From NCBI RefSeq assembly GCF_005144415.1, contig NZ_SWJE01000012.1:62001-126000 (forward strand): 64,000 nucleotides of DNA, read 5' to 3'. Of this stretch, positions 32,910 to 42,243 are shown piece after piece. Under the pieces are notes generated by a model. That model saw only the letters and a program-made list of their open reading frames with translations, did not search any database and was not told where the DNA came from. The first letter of the stretch is position 1; each line of letters starts with the position of its first letter. The translations under genes and the position numbers were made by a program. The DNA is from Trinickia terrae (GTDB lineage Bacteria; Pseudomonadota; Gammaproteobacteria; Burkholderiales; Burkholderiaceae).

Positions 32910-33566
32910 ATGTTCCTGCAGAACGCCATCGAGTTTCTGCCGCTGCTGCTGAAGGGCGCCATTGTCACGGTCGAGATCACGATCTGCTCGTTCGTGCTCA
33001 GCTCGGTGCTCGGGCTGATTCTCGCGCTCTTGAAGGTGTCGAAGCATCGCGCGGTGTCCGTTGCGGGCAGCACGGTGGTCAACCTGATCCGCGGTCTGCC
33101 GATCATCGTGCAGCTCTTCTACATCTACTTCGTGCTGCCCGACATGGGCATCCAGCTCTCGGCGCTCCAGGCGGGCGTGATCGGGCTCGGCATCGCCTAC
33201 TCCGCCTATCAGGCCGAGAACTTCCGCGCGGGCATCGAAGCGATCGACCACGGGCAGATCGAGGCGGCGCAATCGATCGGGATGAAAGGCCCGCTCATCA
33301 TGCGCCGCGTGGTGCTGCCGCAGGCGTTCAGGATCGCGCTGCCGCCGTACGGCAACACGCTCGTGATGATGCTCAAGGATTCGTCGGTCGCCTCGACGAT
33401 CACCGTGGCCGAGATGACGCGCGCGGGCCAGCTGATCGCGTCGTCGACGTTCCAGAACATGACGGTGTTCACGCTCGTCGCCCTGCTCTATCTGGTGCTG
33501 AGCCTGCCGCTGATGTTCGGCGTGAACCGGCTCGAAAGCATGTTCGGCGTGAGGAAGACGCGATGA
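32910..33566 (+). CDS. Amino acid ABC transporter permease (HisM/GlnP type)
   Basis: 218 residues, about five membrane segments. '[24 protein letters not shown]' is the family-specific motif after TM2, and '[40 protein letters not shown]' is the EAA loop that docks onto the ATPase. It starts 4 bp after the binding-protein gene and overlaps the ATPase start by 4 bp (ATGA). It probably homodimerises, since there is no second permease in the operon. Confidence 0.92.
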   Translation: MFLQNAIEFLPLLLKGAIVTVEITICSFVLSSVLGLILALLKVSKHRAVSVAGSTVVNLIRGLPIIVQLFYIYFVLPDMGIQLSALQAGVIGLGIAYSAYQAENFRAGIEAIDHGQIEAAQSIGMKGPLIMRRVVLPQAFRIALPPYGNTLVMMLKDSSVASTITVAEMTRAGQLIASSTFQNMTVFTLVALLYLVLSLPLMFGVNRLESMFGVRKTR

Positions 33567-34330
33567 TCGAGATCCACGCGGTACACAAGCGCTTTCACGA
33601 CCACGAGGTGCTCAAGGGCGTGAGCCTCACGGTGAACGCGGGCGAGGTGGTGTGCCTGATCGGGCCGTCGGGCTCGGGCAAATCGACGCTGCTTCGCTGC
33701 ATCAACGGCCTCGAAACCTACGACGGAGGCGCGATCACGATCGCGGGCATGCGCGTCGACACGCGCGCGAAGAACATTCACGAGCTGCGCATGCGGGTCG
33801 GCATGGTGTTTCAGCGCTTCAACCTGTTCCCGCATCGCACGGCGCTCGAAAACGTGATGGAAGGTCCGGTGTTCGTGAAGCGCGTTCCGCCGGCGCAAGC
33901 GCGCGAGCAGGCGCGGCAGCTGCTCGACAAGGTCGGCCTCTCGCATCGCATGAACGCGTATCCGGCCGAGCTGTCCGGCGGCCAGCAGCAGCGCGTCGCG
34001 ATCGCGCGGGCGCTCGCGATGGAGCCGCAGGCGATCCTGTTCGACGAGCCGACTTCCGCGCTCGATCCCGAGCTCGTCGGCGAAGTGCTCAACGTGATGC
34101 GCGCGCTCGCGCGCGACGGCATGACGATGATCGTCGTCACGCACGAGATGGGCTTCGCGCGCGAGGTCGCGGACCGCGTCTCTTTCCTGCACGGCGGCGC
34201 GATCTGCGAAAGCGGCGCGGCGCGCGACGTGCTAGGCAAGCCGCAGCATCCGCGCACGCAGGAGTTCCTGCGCCGGCTTCTCACCTCCGGCGGTGCACAT
34301 ACTGCCGCCGCAAGCGCTGATCCAACATGA
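33563..34330 (+). CDS. Amino acid ABC transporter ATP-binding protein (GlnQ type)
   Basis: 255 residues. Walker A '[13 protein letters not shown]', Q-loop '[19 protein letters not shown]', signature '[17 protein letters not shown]', Walker B '[16 protein letters not shown]' and H-loop '[10 protein letters not shown]' are all intact. ATGA overlaps at both ends couple it to the permease and to the FAD oxidase, so the four genes are translated as a unit. Confidence 0.94.
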   Translation: MIEIHAVHKRFHDHEVLKGVSLTVNAGEVVCLIGPSGSGKSTLLRCINGLETYDGGAITIAGMRVDTRAKNIHELRMRVGMVFQRFNLFPHRTALENVMEGPVFVKRVPPAQAREQARQLLDKVGLSHRMNAYPAELSGGQQQRVAIARALAMEPQAILFDEPTSALDPELVGEVLNVMRALARDGMTMIVVTHEMGFAREVADRVSFLHGGAICESGAARDVLGKPQHPRTQEFLRRLLTSGGAHTAAASADPT

Positions 34331-35622
34331 GCGAAGTCACAGCAGACGCCGCGCTGCCCGCTTCGCTGTGGGCCGCGACGGCTTCTGCCGCGCCCCCTGC
34401 GCCGCCCTTGCGCGATTCGAAACACGTCGACGTGGCGATCGTCGGCGCCGGCTTCACGGGCCTCTCGACAGCCTTGCATCTGGCCGAACGCGGCGTGAGC
34501 GTCTGCGTGCTCGATGCGGCGCAGCCGGGCTGGGGCGCATCGGGCCGCAACGGCGGGCAAGTGATCCCCGGCCTCAAATACGACCCTGAGGAACTCGTCG
34601 CGCGCTACGGTGAGGCGGCGGGCAACCTGCTCGTCGACACGATCGGGCGCGCGGCCGATACCGTGTTCGATTTGATCGATCGATACCAGATCGACTGCGA
34701 TGCGCGGCAGCGCGGCTGGATACAGCCGGCGCCGTCGGGCAAGACACTCGAAGCGGTCACGAAGCGCGCACGTCAGTGGGAAGCGCGCGGCGTGCCGGTG
34801 GAATTGCTCGACGCCGCGCAAGTCTCGCAGCGGCTCGGCACGCGCAGCTATGCGGGCGGCTGGGTCGATCCGCGCGCCGGCAGCATCCAGCCGCTCAGCT
34901 ATGTGCGCGGCCTCGTGCGCGCGGCGCAAAACCTCGGCGCCGCCGTGCACGGCGGCACGCCGGTCGCGGCGCTATCGCGCGCCGAGGGCGCGTGGCGCAT
35001 CGCGACGGCGGGCGGCGCGACGATCTACGCCGAGAAGGTTGTGATCGCAACCAATGGCTACAGCGGCTCGCTATGGCCTGGCCTGCGGCAATCGGTGATC
35101 GCGGCGAACAGCTTCATCGTCGCCACGAAACCGCTCGCGCCGGAAATCGGCGACGGCATCCTGCCCGGCGGCGAAGTGGCGTCCGACTCGCGCCGCCTGC
35201 TGCTCTACTTCCGCCGCGATGCGCAAGGCCGCTTGCTCATGGGCGGCCGCGGCCCGTTCCGCGAGCCGCGCGCGGCGAGCGACTGGGCGCATCTGGAGCG
35301 CGCCGCCGCGTTGATGTATCCGCAACTCAAAGGCGTCGAATACGAATATCGATGGGCGGGGCGCGTCGCGATCACGGCGGATTTCCTGCCGCACGTTCAT
35401 GAGCCGGCTCCGGGACTCGCGATCGCACTCGGCTACAACGGCCGGGGGATCGCGATGGCAACGACGCTCGGCAAGCATCTCGCCGCGCGCCTGTGCGGCG
35501 ACGCCGGCACGCCGTTTCCGTTTGACGTCACGCCGATCCGGCCGATTCCGCTGCATGGGTTGCAGCGGTTCTATATCGGGGCCGGGGTCGCGTGGTACCG
35601 GCTGCTCGATATGCTCTCGTGA
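34327..35622 (+). CDS. FAD-dependent amine/amino acid oxidoreductase (PuuB/DadA-like)
   Basis: 431 residues. The N-terminal FAD motif '[22 protein letters not shown]' is followed by '[23 protein letters not shown]', characteristic of gamma-glutamylputrescine oxidase and related amine/D-amino-acid oxidases, and a C-terminal '[39 protein letters not shown]' flavin site. Co-translated with the ABC ATPase (ATGA), it most likely oxidises the transported amine or amino acid to the keto acid or aldehyde. The exact substrate is not determined. Confidence 0.88.
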   Translation: MSEVTADAALPASLWAATASAAPPAPPLRDSKHVDVAIVGAGFTGLSTALHLAERGVSVCVLDAAQPGWGASGRNGGQVIPGLKYDPEELVARYGEAAGNLLVDTIGRAADTVFDLIDRYQIDCDARQRGWIQPAPSGKTLEAVTKRARQWEARGVPVELLDAAQVSQRLGTRSYAGGWVDPRAGSIQPLSYVRGLVRAAQNLGAAVHGGTPVAALSRAEGAWRIATAGGATIYAEKVVIATNGYSGSLWPGLRQSVIAANSFIVATKPLAPEIGDGILPGGEVASDSRRLLLYFRRDAQGRLLMGGRGPFREPRAASDWAHLERAAALMYPQLKGVEYEYRWAGRVAITADFLPHVHEPAPGLAIALGYNGRGIAMATTLGKHLAARLCGDAGTPFPFDVTPIRPIPLHGLQRFYIGAGVAWYRLLDMLS

Positions 35623-35682
35623 GGGTGGCAAGGAGCGCGCGACCGATCGTTGCGCGCGCACCTTTCGTCTTCCCGGCAGGTC

Positions 35683-36537
35683 TCAGCAGCACGTCTTCCA
35701 ATCGGGCACATCGACCTTCAGCCCGTGCAGCCCCCGATACGCGGCCACCTCCGGCGACTTCCACCCATCGAGCAATTCCGGCGCGAGCCGGTAGACCTCG
35801 ATGCCGAGCGGCCGGCACACTTCGAGCGGATCGCGCGCATCCGGCCCCCACATCGGCAGCGACAAGTCGCCGCCCGGGCACGTCGAAAGCGCGCACAGCA
35901 AATCGATTTCCGCAAAAAACTCCAGGTAGTCGCCCTTCTTCGCCGGGCAAGCCTTCATGAAGTACTGGTCGTCCTGATTGAGGCCCGTGCACTGGAAGAC
36001 GTTCAGCACGTCGTGCACGTCGAACTCTGTGAGACCGTATGGCAGGATCGCGCGCGTCAAGTTCGAATGGCAGTGGAAATGAAAATCCTCGCCCGTCAGC
36101 ATCCGGTTCACGTACGGATCGCATCGCGTGCCGAGCAGGTCGTGCACGCGGCCGCCGTGCTCGTCGATGCCGTAGCCGGCGAGGGAATCGTCGGTGATGG
36201 TCACCATCGGGCGCAGGAACGGCAGCGTCGACCACAGGCGGTCGAACGTGCTCACGTGCGCCTGCTGCAATTGCCGCGTGCGCGACGCCCAGAAGCGCTC
36301 GCGCGGATTGTGGAGATTCCACATGTTGAGGTCGGCGACCTGGGGACCTTCGATCGTGACGATCCGGAACACGTGACCGGCCGGCACTGTCCACGCCTGG
36401 CCCGAGCGGATCGGCACGACGATCGATTCGACGAGCGTGCGCGTCTCGTGCCGCGACGCGATGCGGCGGTAGAAGTCGCGGTCCACGTCGAGCGCGGAGC
36501 CCTTGGTGACTTGATAGGCGGCAGGATAGTTGAGCAT
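35683..36537 (-). CDS. DUF1989 family protein (urea carboxylase-associated type)
   Basis: 284 residues from ATG 36537 (AAGGACATCGAAC upstream; an extension to 36621 is unlikely). The chain holds the DUF1989 core 'VPAGHVFRIVTIEGPQVADLNMWNLHNPRERFWASRTRQLQ', 'HDLLGTRCDPY', 'HCHSNLTRAIL...LTEFDVHDVLNVFQCTG' with clustered His/Cys/Asp suggestive of a metal site. Relatives sit beside urea carboxylase/allophanate genes or amino-acid ABC operons and are thought to process nitrogen compounds. It is last in an operon read as binding protein, permease-ATPase, GntR, DUF1989. Confidence 0.85.
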   Translation of the reverse strand: MLNYPAAYQVTKGSALDVDRDFYRRIASRHETRTLVESIVVPIRSGQAWTVPAGHVFRIVTIEGPQVADLNMWNLHNPRERFWASRTRQLQQAHVSTFDRLWSTLPFLRPMVTITDDSLAGYGIDEHGGRVHDLLGTRCDPYVNRMLTGEDFHFHCHSNLTRAILPYGLTEFDVHDVLNVFQCTGLNQDDQYFMKACPAKKGDYLEFFAEIDLLCALSTCPGGDLSLPMWGPDARDPLEVCRPLGIEVYRLAPELLDGWKSPEVAAYRGLHGLKVDVPDWKTCC

Positions 36538-36598
36538 GTTCGATGTCCTTGTCGGGGGAAAAGCGCAACGCGCAACACCTACCGCAACGTTGCAGAAA

Positions 36599-37276
36599 TC
36601 AGAGCAAATCGAGCAGCGCATCCTCGGAGCGCTTGAGGTAATCGGTCAGGCGCGCCGTCGCGCGCTTCCTTTCGCCGGCCGCGAGCAGCTCCAGGATCTG
36701 CCGGTCGCGCTCGACCCATGGCGTCTGGAAGCGCGCCTCGTCGGGCGCGACGGCGAACATCAGCCGCAGCTGCGCGAGGATCGTGCGGAAGAACTGGTCG
36801 ATGAGCGGGCTGCCCAGCAGCTCGACGATGTGCTGATGAAAGATCAGGCTGTGCGTGCCGACACTGCGCCAGTCCTCGCGCAACACCGCAGCCTCCGACG
36901 ACTCGCACGCTTCGAACATCGCCTGCAGGACGCTGGCGTCGGGCGTGTCGGGCTGTGCCACCGCCTGCAGCTCGAGCGCGCGCCGCACGCGAAAGATGTC
37001 GCGCACGTCGGCGCGCGTGAGCGTGCGCACGACCACGCCGCGATGCCGGTAATGCACCGCGAGCCCTTCGCGGCAGAGCTGGCGCAGCGCCTCGCGCAAC
37101 GTGTTGCGCGACACGTCGTAGCGATTCGTCAGATCGTTCTCGACGAGCGCCGTGCCCGGCGCGAGGTTGCCCTGGATGATCTCGTCCCGGATCTGCGCAA
37201 CGATGCGATCAGTGACGGAGAGTTCGGATTGGACCGCGGCGTCGGCCACGGAAGGCGTCGAATCGGCTGGCGTCAT
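36599..37276 (-). CDS. GntR-family (FadR/FCD) regulator
   Basis: 225 residues. N-terminal GntR winged helix ('IVAQIRDEIIQGNLAPGTALVENDLTNRYDVSRNTLREALRQLCREGL') and C-terminal FCD helical domain with 'HSLIFHQHIVELLGS', whose His residues usually bind metal. ATG 37276 overlaps the permease-ATPase stop (ATGA). It lies inside the operon it presumably controls; a double palindromic operator with FadR-type symmetry stands in front of the first gene (39715-39753). Confidence 0.9.
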   Translation of the reverse strand: MTPADSTPSVADAAVQSELSVTDRIVAQIRDEIIQGNLAPGTALVENDLTNRYDVSRNTLREALRQLCREGLAVHYRHRGVVVRTLTRADVRDIFRVRRALELQAVAQPDTPDASVLQAMFEACESSEAAVLREDWRSVGTHSLIFHQHIVELLGSPLIDQFFRTILAQLRLMFAVAPDEARFQTPWVERDRQILELLAAGERKRATARLTDYLKRSEDALLDLL

Positions 37277-38787
37277 GCGAAGTGAACGTCCTTGAGAAAG
37301 CGGGAGATACGGGAATCCTTGTCGAGCGCCACCAGGCTTTCCGGTGGCGTATCCGACACGATCGTACCGCTTTCCAGGAACACGACGCGATCCGAAATCC
37401 GCAGTGCGAACTTGATCTCGTGCGTGACGATCACCATCGTCATGCCTTCCTTCGCGAGCTGCTCGATGACCTTGAGGACTTCGGCGACAAGCTCGGGGTC
37501 GAGCGCCGAGGTCGGCTCGTCGAACAAAACGATGGACGGCCGCATCGCGAGCGCACGCGCAATCGCGACGCGCTGCTGCTGCCCGCCCGAGAGTTGATGC
37601 GGATACTTGTGCGCGTGCGCGGCCAGGCCCACCTTGGCGAGCAGCTGCATGCCGAGCGCGCGCAGCTCGCTCGCACTGCCGCGTCCGTGATAGCGCGGCG
37701 CGAGGGTCACGTTGTCGAGCACGGTGCGATGCGCGAACAGGTTGAAGCTCTGGAACACCATGCCGATATCGACGATGCCGCGCATGTGATCGCGCGAAGA
37801 CACGCGTTTGCGGCCGCCGCGCTCGCCCCAGAGGAACGGCGCGCCGTGCAGGCGGATTTCGCCGTCGTCGAGCGTTTCGAGGCCGTTCAAGGTGCGGATC
37901 AGCGAGGTCTTGCCCGAGCCTGACGGCCCGATCAGCGAGACCACTTCGCCCGCGCGCACCGTGAGATCGATCCCCTTGAGCACTTCGTGATCGCCGTAGC
38001 GCTTGCGGATGCAGGCGGCCTCCAGCGCGACGCCATTGCGGCTCGAGGCGGCGAGCGGCGCGTCCGCGCCGGCGGCGAGTTCGACGGCTTCCGTCCCGAG
38101 CGCCGCCGGCTTGCGGCGCGTCACGTCGAGACGCTTCTCCAGCGCCTTCAGCAGATGCCCGAACACGGTGACGATCAGCACGTAGTAGAAGGAGACGGCC
38201 AGCATCGTCTCCAGCACCTTGAAGTTCTGCGTATAGAACCGTTCGCCGACGAGCAGGATCTCGGCCAGCGAGATCACCGACACGAGCGAGGTCAGCTTGA
38301 CGATCGTGACGTACTCGTTGACGAGCGCGGGCAGCGCGACACGAAACGCCTGCGGCATCACGATCAGCCGCTGCAGGCCCGCATAGCGCAAGCCCAGCGC
38401 CTTGCCGGCTTCGACCTGCCCTTTCGCGACCGCGAGCAGCCCGCCGCGATGAATCTCGGCGATATAGGCCGCTTCGCTGATCGAAAGCGCGATCAAGCCG
38501 GCGAAGAACGGATTCGACAGCACGCCGCTCGCCGCCGGCGCCACCTGCGGCAGGTTGAACACGAAGATCAGCAGCACGAGCAGCGGCAGGCTGCGGAAGA
38601 ACCAGACGTAGGCGGTGCAGGCAAGACGCAGCGGCGCGATGGCCGATTGCTTGCCGAGCGCCAGCAGGAAGCCCGCGACGATGCCGATCAGCCAGGCTGC
38701 GAGACTCAGCTCGACGACGAGCCACGACGCCGACCAGAACGCCCGGTCGGCGAGCAGCGAGAACGCATAGTGCCAATCGAAGATCAT
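37273..38787 (-). CDS. Fused amino acid ABC permease and ATP-binding protein
   Basis: 504 residues combining two usual subunits. Residues ~1-225 are the permease ('YVWFFRSLPLLVLLIFVF' and EAA loop 'AGKALGLRYAGLQRLIVMPQAFRVALPALVNEY'), then a linker of about 30 residues, then the ATPase (~255-500) with Walker A 'GPSGSGKTSLIRT', signature '[17 protein letters not shown]', Walker B '[16 protein letters not shown]' and H-loop 'IVTHEIKFA'. The dimer would therefore be two fusions. It follows the binding-protein gene by 27 bp. Confidence 0.93.
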   Translation of the reverse strand: MIFDWHYAFSLLADRAFWSASWLVVELSLAAWLIGIVAGFLLALGKQSAIAPLRLACTAYVWFFRSLPLLVLLIFVFNLPQVAPAASGVLSNPFFAGLIALSISEAAYIAEIHRGGLLAVAKGQVEAGKALGLRYAGLQRLIVMPQAFRVALPALVNEYVTIVKLTSLVSVISLAEILLVGERFYTQNFKVLETMLAVSFYYVLIVTVFGHLLKALEKRLDVTRRKPAALGTEAVELAAGADAPLAASSRNGVALEAACIRKRYGDHEVLKGIDLTVRAGEVVSLIGPSGSGKTSLIRTLNGLETLDDGEIRLHGAPFLWGERGGRKRVSSRDHMRGIVDIGMVFQSFNLFAHRTVLDNVTLAPRYHGRGSASELRALGMQLLAKVGLAAHAHKYPHQLSGGQQQRVAIARALAMRPSIVLFDEPTSALDPELVAEVLKVIEQLAKEGMTMVIVTHEIKFALRISDRVVFLESGTIVSDTPPESLVALDKDSRISRFLKDVHFA

Positions 38788-38814
38788 CGCGCTTCCTTGC
38801 TTCGCCGGCCTGCG

Positions 38815-39678
38815 TTATTGCACGGCCGCGCCGAGCGCCTGCGCGGCTTCCGCGCCCGTCGGCTCCGCCACGTTGTACTGCTTGAGCAGCGCCGCGTATT
38901 CACCGCTTTGGCGCATCTCGCCGAGCGCCTCTTTGAGCGCGGCGAACAGCGCCGGATCGCTCTTGGGCACGCCAAGGCCGACCACCACCGGGAACAGCTG
39001 CGTCGCCGAGGTGATCGCCAGCCGCCCGTTCATCTTGTCGACGGTCATCTTGGCGACGGCGGAATCCTCGAATTGCGCATCCACCGCGTGCGCGAGCAGC
39101 GCCTGCGCGGCCTGCGGCGAGGTCTCGAACTCGCGCACGTCGATTGCGGCCAAGCCCTTCGGCGCGCACACATCCTTGCTGACGGCTGCAAGCTTCGGAA
39201 TCCAGGACGCGCCCTTGATCGACCCGACGCGCTTGCCGCAGAGATCGTCGGGCGTGGCGGGCTTGAACGCGCCGCCCGCGAGCGCCATCAACGAGCCGCC
39301 GGTCTTGAAGTACGGCACGAAGTCGATCTGCTTCGCGCGCTCGGGCGTCACGTAGAGCGCCGACGCGATCACGTCGATACGCTTCGAATTGATGCTCAGG
39401 ATCAGGTTGGCGAAGCGCGTATCGACGAATACGGGCTTGAGCTGCAGATGGGCGGCGAGCTTGGCCATGAAGTCGGGGTCGAGGCCTGCCGGCTTGTCGC
39501 CATTCATGAACGCGTACGGCGGGTAGGTCAGGTCGGAGCCGATCGTGAGCGCGCCGGCGGCGATCGTCGGCGGCGCGGCGGCCTCGGCGGGCAGGCAAGG
39601 GACGACAAGAGCGACGGCGAAAACCGCGGCGGCGCTGCGCGCAAGGCGCGAAAGGTGCAAAAGGGAGGATGAACGCAT
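38815..39678 (-). CDS. ABC transporter periplasmic binding protein (family 3)
   Basis: 287 residues with signal peptide ending near 'PCLPAEAAAPP'. Family 3 amino-acid binding fold: 'LTIGSDLTYPPYAFMNGDKPAGLDPDFMAKLAAHLQLKPVFVD', 'LILSINSKRIDVIASALYVTPERAKQIDFVPYF', 'DLCGKRVGSIKGASW'. First gene of the operon continuing with the fused permease-ATPase, GntR regulator and DUF1989 protein. Ligand unknown; amino acid or derivative inferred from the family and the DUF1989 partner. Confidence 0.9.
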   Translation of the reverse strand: MRSSSLLHLSRLARSAAAVFAVALVVPCLPAEAAAPPTIAAGALTIGSDLTYPPYAFMNGDKPAGLDPDFMAKLAAHLQLKPVFVDTRFANLILSINSKRIDVIASALYVTPERAKQIDFVPYFKTGGSLMALAGGAFKPATPDDLCGKRVGSIKGASWIPKLAAVSKDVCAPKGLAAIDVREFETSPQAAQALLAHAVDAQFEDSAVAKMTVDKMNGRLAITSATQLFPVVVGLGVPKSDPALFAALKEALGEMRQSGEYAALLKQYNVAEPTGAEAAQALGAAVQ

Positions 39679-39714
39679 GGTCGTGACGGGCTGTTAGGGT
39701 GATCGGAAACGACA

Positions 39715-39753
39715 AAATTGTTCAACAACACAATCAATATTGTTGAACAATTT
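39715..39753. promoter_or_regulatory. Double palindromic GntR operator
   Basis: AAATTGTTCAACAA (39715-39728) and its exact reverse complement TTGTTGAACAATTT (39740-39753) with an 11-bp spacer. Each arm contains its own palindrome TTGTT-N-AACAA; the centres are 22 bp apart, two helical turns. Placed 37 bp ahead of the binding-protein start, it suits cooperative binding of two GntR dimers encoded in the same operon. Confidence 0.8.
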
Positions 39754-39797
39754 AAGCCCGTCAAGCGGAAATTAACGCGCGTGGCATACGTGGTATG

Positions 39798-39835
39798 CGG
39801 TCGACCGGATTTTGTATACCCAATCCGGTCGACCG
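39798..39835. terminator. 14-bp stem hairpin downstream of the TonB receptor
   Basis: CGGTCGACCGGATT (39798-39811) and AATCCGGTCGACCG (39822-39835), perfect 14-bp stem, 10-nt loop, 16 bp after the receptor stop. There is no T-run, so termination may be inefficient or Rho-assisted. A second small inverted repeat GCATAC-GTG-GTATGC abuts it on the left (39784-39798). Confidence 0.55.
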
Positions 39836-39850
39836 CGCCGGGCGGCCCGA

Positions 39851-42061
39851 TCAGAACTCGAGCTTTCCGCTGAACCTGACCTCGCGCGGCGCGCCGCTCG
39901 TCACGAACGGCAGGCCCGTGCAACAGCTCGACGTGTAGTAGGTCGAGTTGAAGAGGTTGTTCACGTTGAGCTGCCAGTCGATCATCCGCCCGAAAATGCG
40001 CGACTCCCAGGCGACGAACGCGTCGGCCACGCGTCCCCACGGCAGGTGATAGACCTTGCCCGTGCCGTCGCCGACCGCGAGGCTGCTGAACACGCGGCCG
40101 CCCCCGCCGGCCCGCAGCCGCCCGCTCACCGGCCCCGAGCCGATCACGCCGAAATCGCGCGTCAGATAGAGCGCGGCCTCGTGCTTCGGCGCGTTCGGCA
40201 GCGGGTTGCCGGCGATCTTCGGATCGTCCTGGTAGCGCGCCTCCGTGTACGCATAGCTGCCGATCACGCTCCATGCGTCGGTCAGCCGCCCGTTCGCCTC
40301 GAGCTCGACGCCGCGCGAATACGCACGCCCCGCGTTGCGCGTGAAGTTGACGCCGTTGATGGTCTCCGTCGTCTGGATGTTGCGCTTGTGGATGTCGAAG
40401 AGCGCGACGCTCGCGGTGAGGCTGCGCGACTGGTATTTCGAGCCGATCTCCCAGGCTTTCGCTTGTTCGGGCGGCAGGTCGCCGATCGGCTGCGCAATCG
40501 ACGTGTTAGGCCTGAACGATTCGCTATAGCTGCCGTACAGCGACCAGTTCGGATCGATCTTGTAGACGAGGCCCGCGCGCGGCACGACCTTGCCTGCGTT
40601 CGTGTGCGAACCGACCACGAACGGCCGGCCCTTGCCCGTGAGCTCGTCGAACGACTCGTAGCGCAGGCCGCCGAGCACGATCCAGCGCTCGCCGAGATGC
40701 AGCGCGTCCTGGATGAAGGCGCCGCGCTCGATCAGCTTGTCGGTCTGGTCGCTGTCCGCGTTCGACAGCGTGCTCGTCTGCGGCAGCAGACCGTATACCG
40801 GCGCGTACATATTGAATGCCGTGCTGCTCTTGCTCCGATAAAGGTCGCCGAGCAGCCGGTAGTTGTGCATGTAGTCGACGCCCGCCAGGATGTCGTTGGC
40901 AAAGCCCGCGATCCGCACCTTGCCTTCGACGTTCAACGTCAGGTTGTGCACGGTCTGCGTGGCGTCCCGCGTCGAGTCCACGCGTCGCGTCAGCACGCCC
41001 GTCGCGAAGTTCGCGGAAAGCACGCGCGCCTGCCAGTCGTTGTAGTAAGCGCGGTTGAATCCGTAGCCGAAGTGCACGGTCCAGTCCTGCGCGAGCTTGT
41101 GGTCGATGCGCAGGTTGACGGCGTCCGAGCGGCCCGTCGAGACGTTGTAGGGCTCGTCGAGGCGCTCCGCCGACGGGATCGCGACCGGGTTGCCGGTGCG
41201 CGTATCGATGATCGTGCCGCGGTCGAACGGCACCGAGTAGCTCATGTGCTCGTAGGCGACGAGCACCGTCGTGTCGCGGCCGTACCAGGCCAGGGACGGC
41301 GCGATCACGTCCTGGCGCGTCTCGCCGAAGTTGCGCCAGTAGTCGACGCGCTGGTGGTCGGCGATGAAGCGATAGGCGAGCCCCGAGGCGCCGATGGGGC
41401 CGGTCAGGTCGACCTGCGCGCCGCCCCCGCCATCGCTGCTCGTGAAGCCGGAGACGCTGTGCGCGGCTTCGAGCTGCGGCTTCTTCGTCACCACGTTGAC
41501 GAGGCCGCCCGGGTCCTGGATGCCGTACAGCATCGACGCCGGCCCTTTCAGCACCTCGATGCGCTCCGTGGTCGGCGTGAAATTGCGCGGCTGGACCGAC
41601 TGCATGCCGTCGCGCAGGATCGAGTTGTCGCGGTTGTCGCCGAAGCCGCGCTTGACGATGGCGTCCTGCGTGCCGCCGAGCGTGTTGCCCATGCGCACGC
41701 CCGGCACGGCGGCAAGCGCGTCGGCGAGGCTGCCGGGGGCTCGGTCCTCGATCGATCGCTCGGTGACCACGTTGACGGCTTGCGGCACGTCGATGAGCGG
41801 CGTGTCGGTGCGCGTCGCCACCGAGGCTCGCCGCGGCTGGTAGCCGACTTCCTCCACCGGCCGCGCCCCCTGCACGGTGACTTCCGCGAGCGTGTGGCCC
41901 GTGTCCGCCGCCTCCGCCGTTGCCGAGGCGGCGGCCGGCGGCGTCGCGGCATCCTGCGCCGACGCGCTGCTCGCGGCGGCGAGCAAGAAGCCTCGCGACA
42001 GGATCAGCGATGCGAGACGCGCCATGCGCCGGCGTCCGCCGCGCTGTCGGCGACCTTTCAT
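39851..42061 (-). CDS. TonB-dependent siderophore receptor
   Basis: 736 residues, signal peptide after an Arg-rich start and ending 'SSASAQDA'. TonB box region 'LAEVTVQGA', plug domain 'DVPQAVNVVTERSIEDRAPGSLADALAAVPGV' and 'IEVLKGPASMLYGIQDPGGLVNVVTKKP', then a 22-strand barrel ending 'REVRFSGKLEF' with terminal Phe. Sequence style is of ferric-siderophore (FhuA/FoxA-like) receptors. A Fur box about 50 bp upstream of the ATG predicts iron repression. No siderophore biosynthesis genes are adjacent, so it may take up a xenosiderophore. Confidence 0.92.
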   Translation of the reverse strand: MKGRRQRGGRRRMARLASLILSRGFLLAAASSASAQDAATPPAAASATAEAADTGHTLAEVTVQGARPVEEVGYQPRRASVATRTDTPLIDVPQAVNVVTERSIEDRAPGSLADALAAVPGVRMGNTLGGTQDAIVKRGFGDNRDNSILRDGMQSVQPRNFTPTTERIEVLKGPASMLYGIQDPGGLVNVVTKKPQLEAAHSVSGFTSSDGGGGAQVDLTGPIGASGLAYRFIADHQRVDYWRNFGETRQDVIAPSLAWYGRDTTVLVAYEHMSYSVPFDRGTIIDTRTGNPVAIPSAERLDEPYNVSTGRSDAVNLRIDHKLAQDWTVHFGYGFNRAYYNDWQARVLSANFATGVLTRRVDSTRDATQTVHNLTLNVEGKVRIAGFANDILAGVDYMHNYRLLGDLYRSKSSTAFNMYAPVYGLLPQTSTLSNADSDQTDKLIERGAFIQDALHLGERWIVLGGLRYESFDELTGKGRPFVVGSHTNAGKVVPRAGLVYKIDPNWSLYGSYSESFRPNTSIAQPIGDLPPEQAKAWEIGSKYQSRSLTASVALFDIHKRNIQTTETINGVNFTRNAGRAYSRGVELEANGRLTDAWSVIGSYAYTEARYQDDPKIAGNPLPNAPKHEAALYLTRDFGVIGSGPVSGRLRAGGGGRVFSSLAVGDGTGKVYHLPWGRVADAFVAWESRIFGRMIDWQLNVNNLFNSTYYTSSCCTGLPFVTSGAPREVRFSGKLEF

Positions 42062-42110
42062 ATCCCCCCCCCGTTCAGAAATTGTAAGTTTCGAGGGGCC
42101 GGATGATACG

Positions 42111-42131
42111 ATTAATGAGAATTATTCTCAA
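42111..42131. promoter_or_regulatory. Fur box
   Basis: ATTAATGAGAATTATTCTCAA at 42111-42131, with core inverted repeat TGAGAA-TTA-TTCTCA (42116-42130). It matches the AT-rich GATAAT-hexamer pattern of Fur sites and sits between the divergent receptor (-) and LysE exporter (+) genes. Confidence 0.8.
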
Positions 42132-42243
42132 CTAGATATTTCCAAATGCTTACTCCTCGCAGTGTTGCTGGCAGGCTGATGGTCGCCAGGCGCAGAATGG
42201 CGAGCTCAATTTCCCCTTTCCGCCGTTTGCCTGGAGACGCCGA

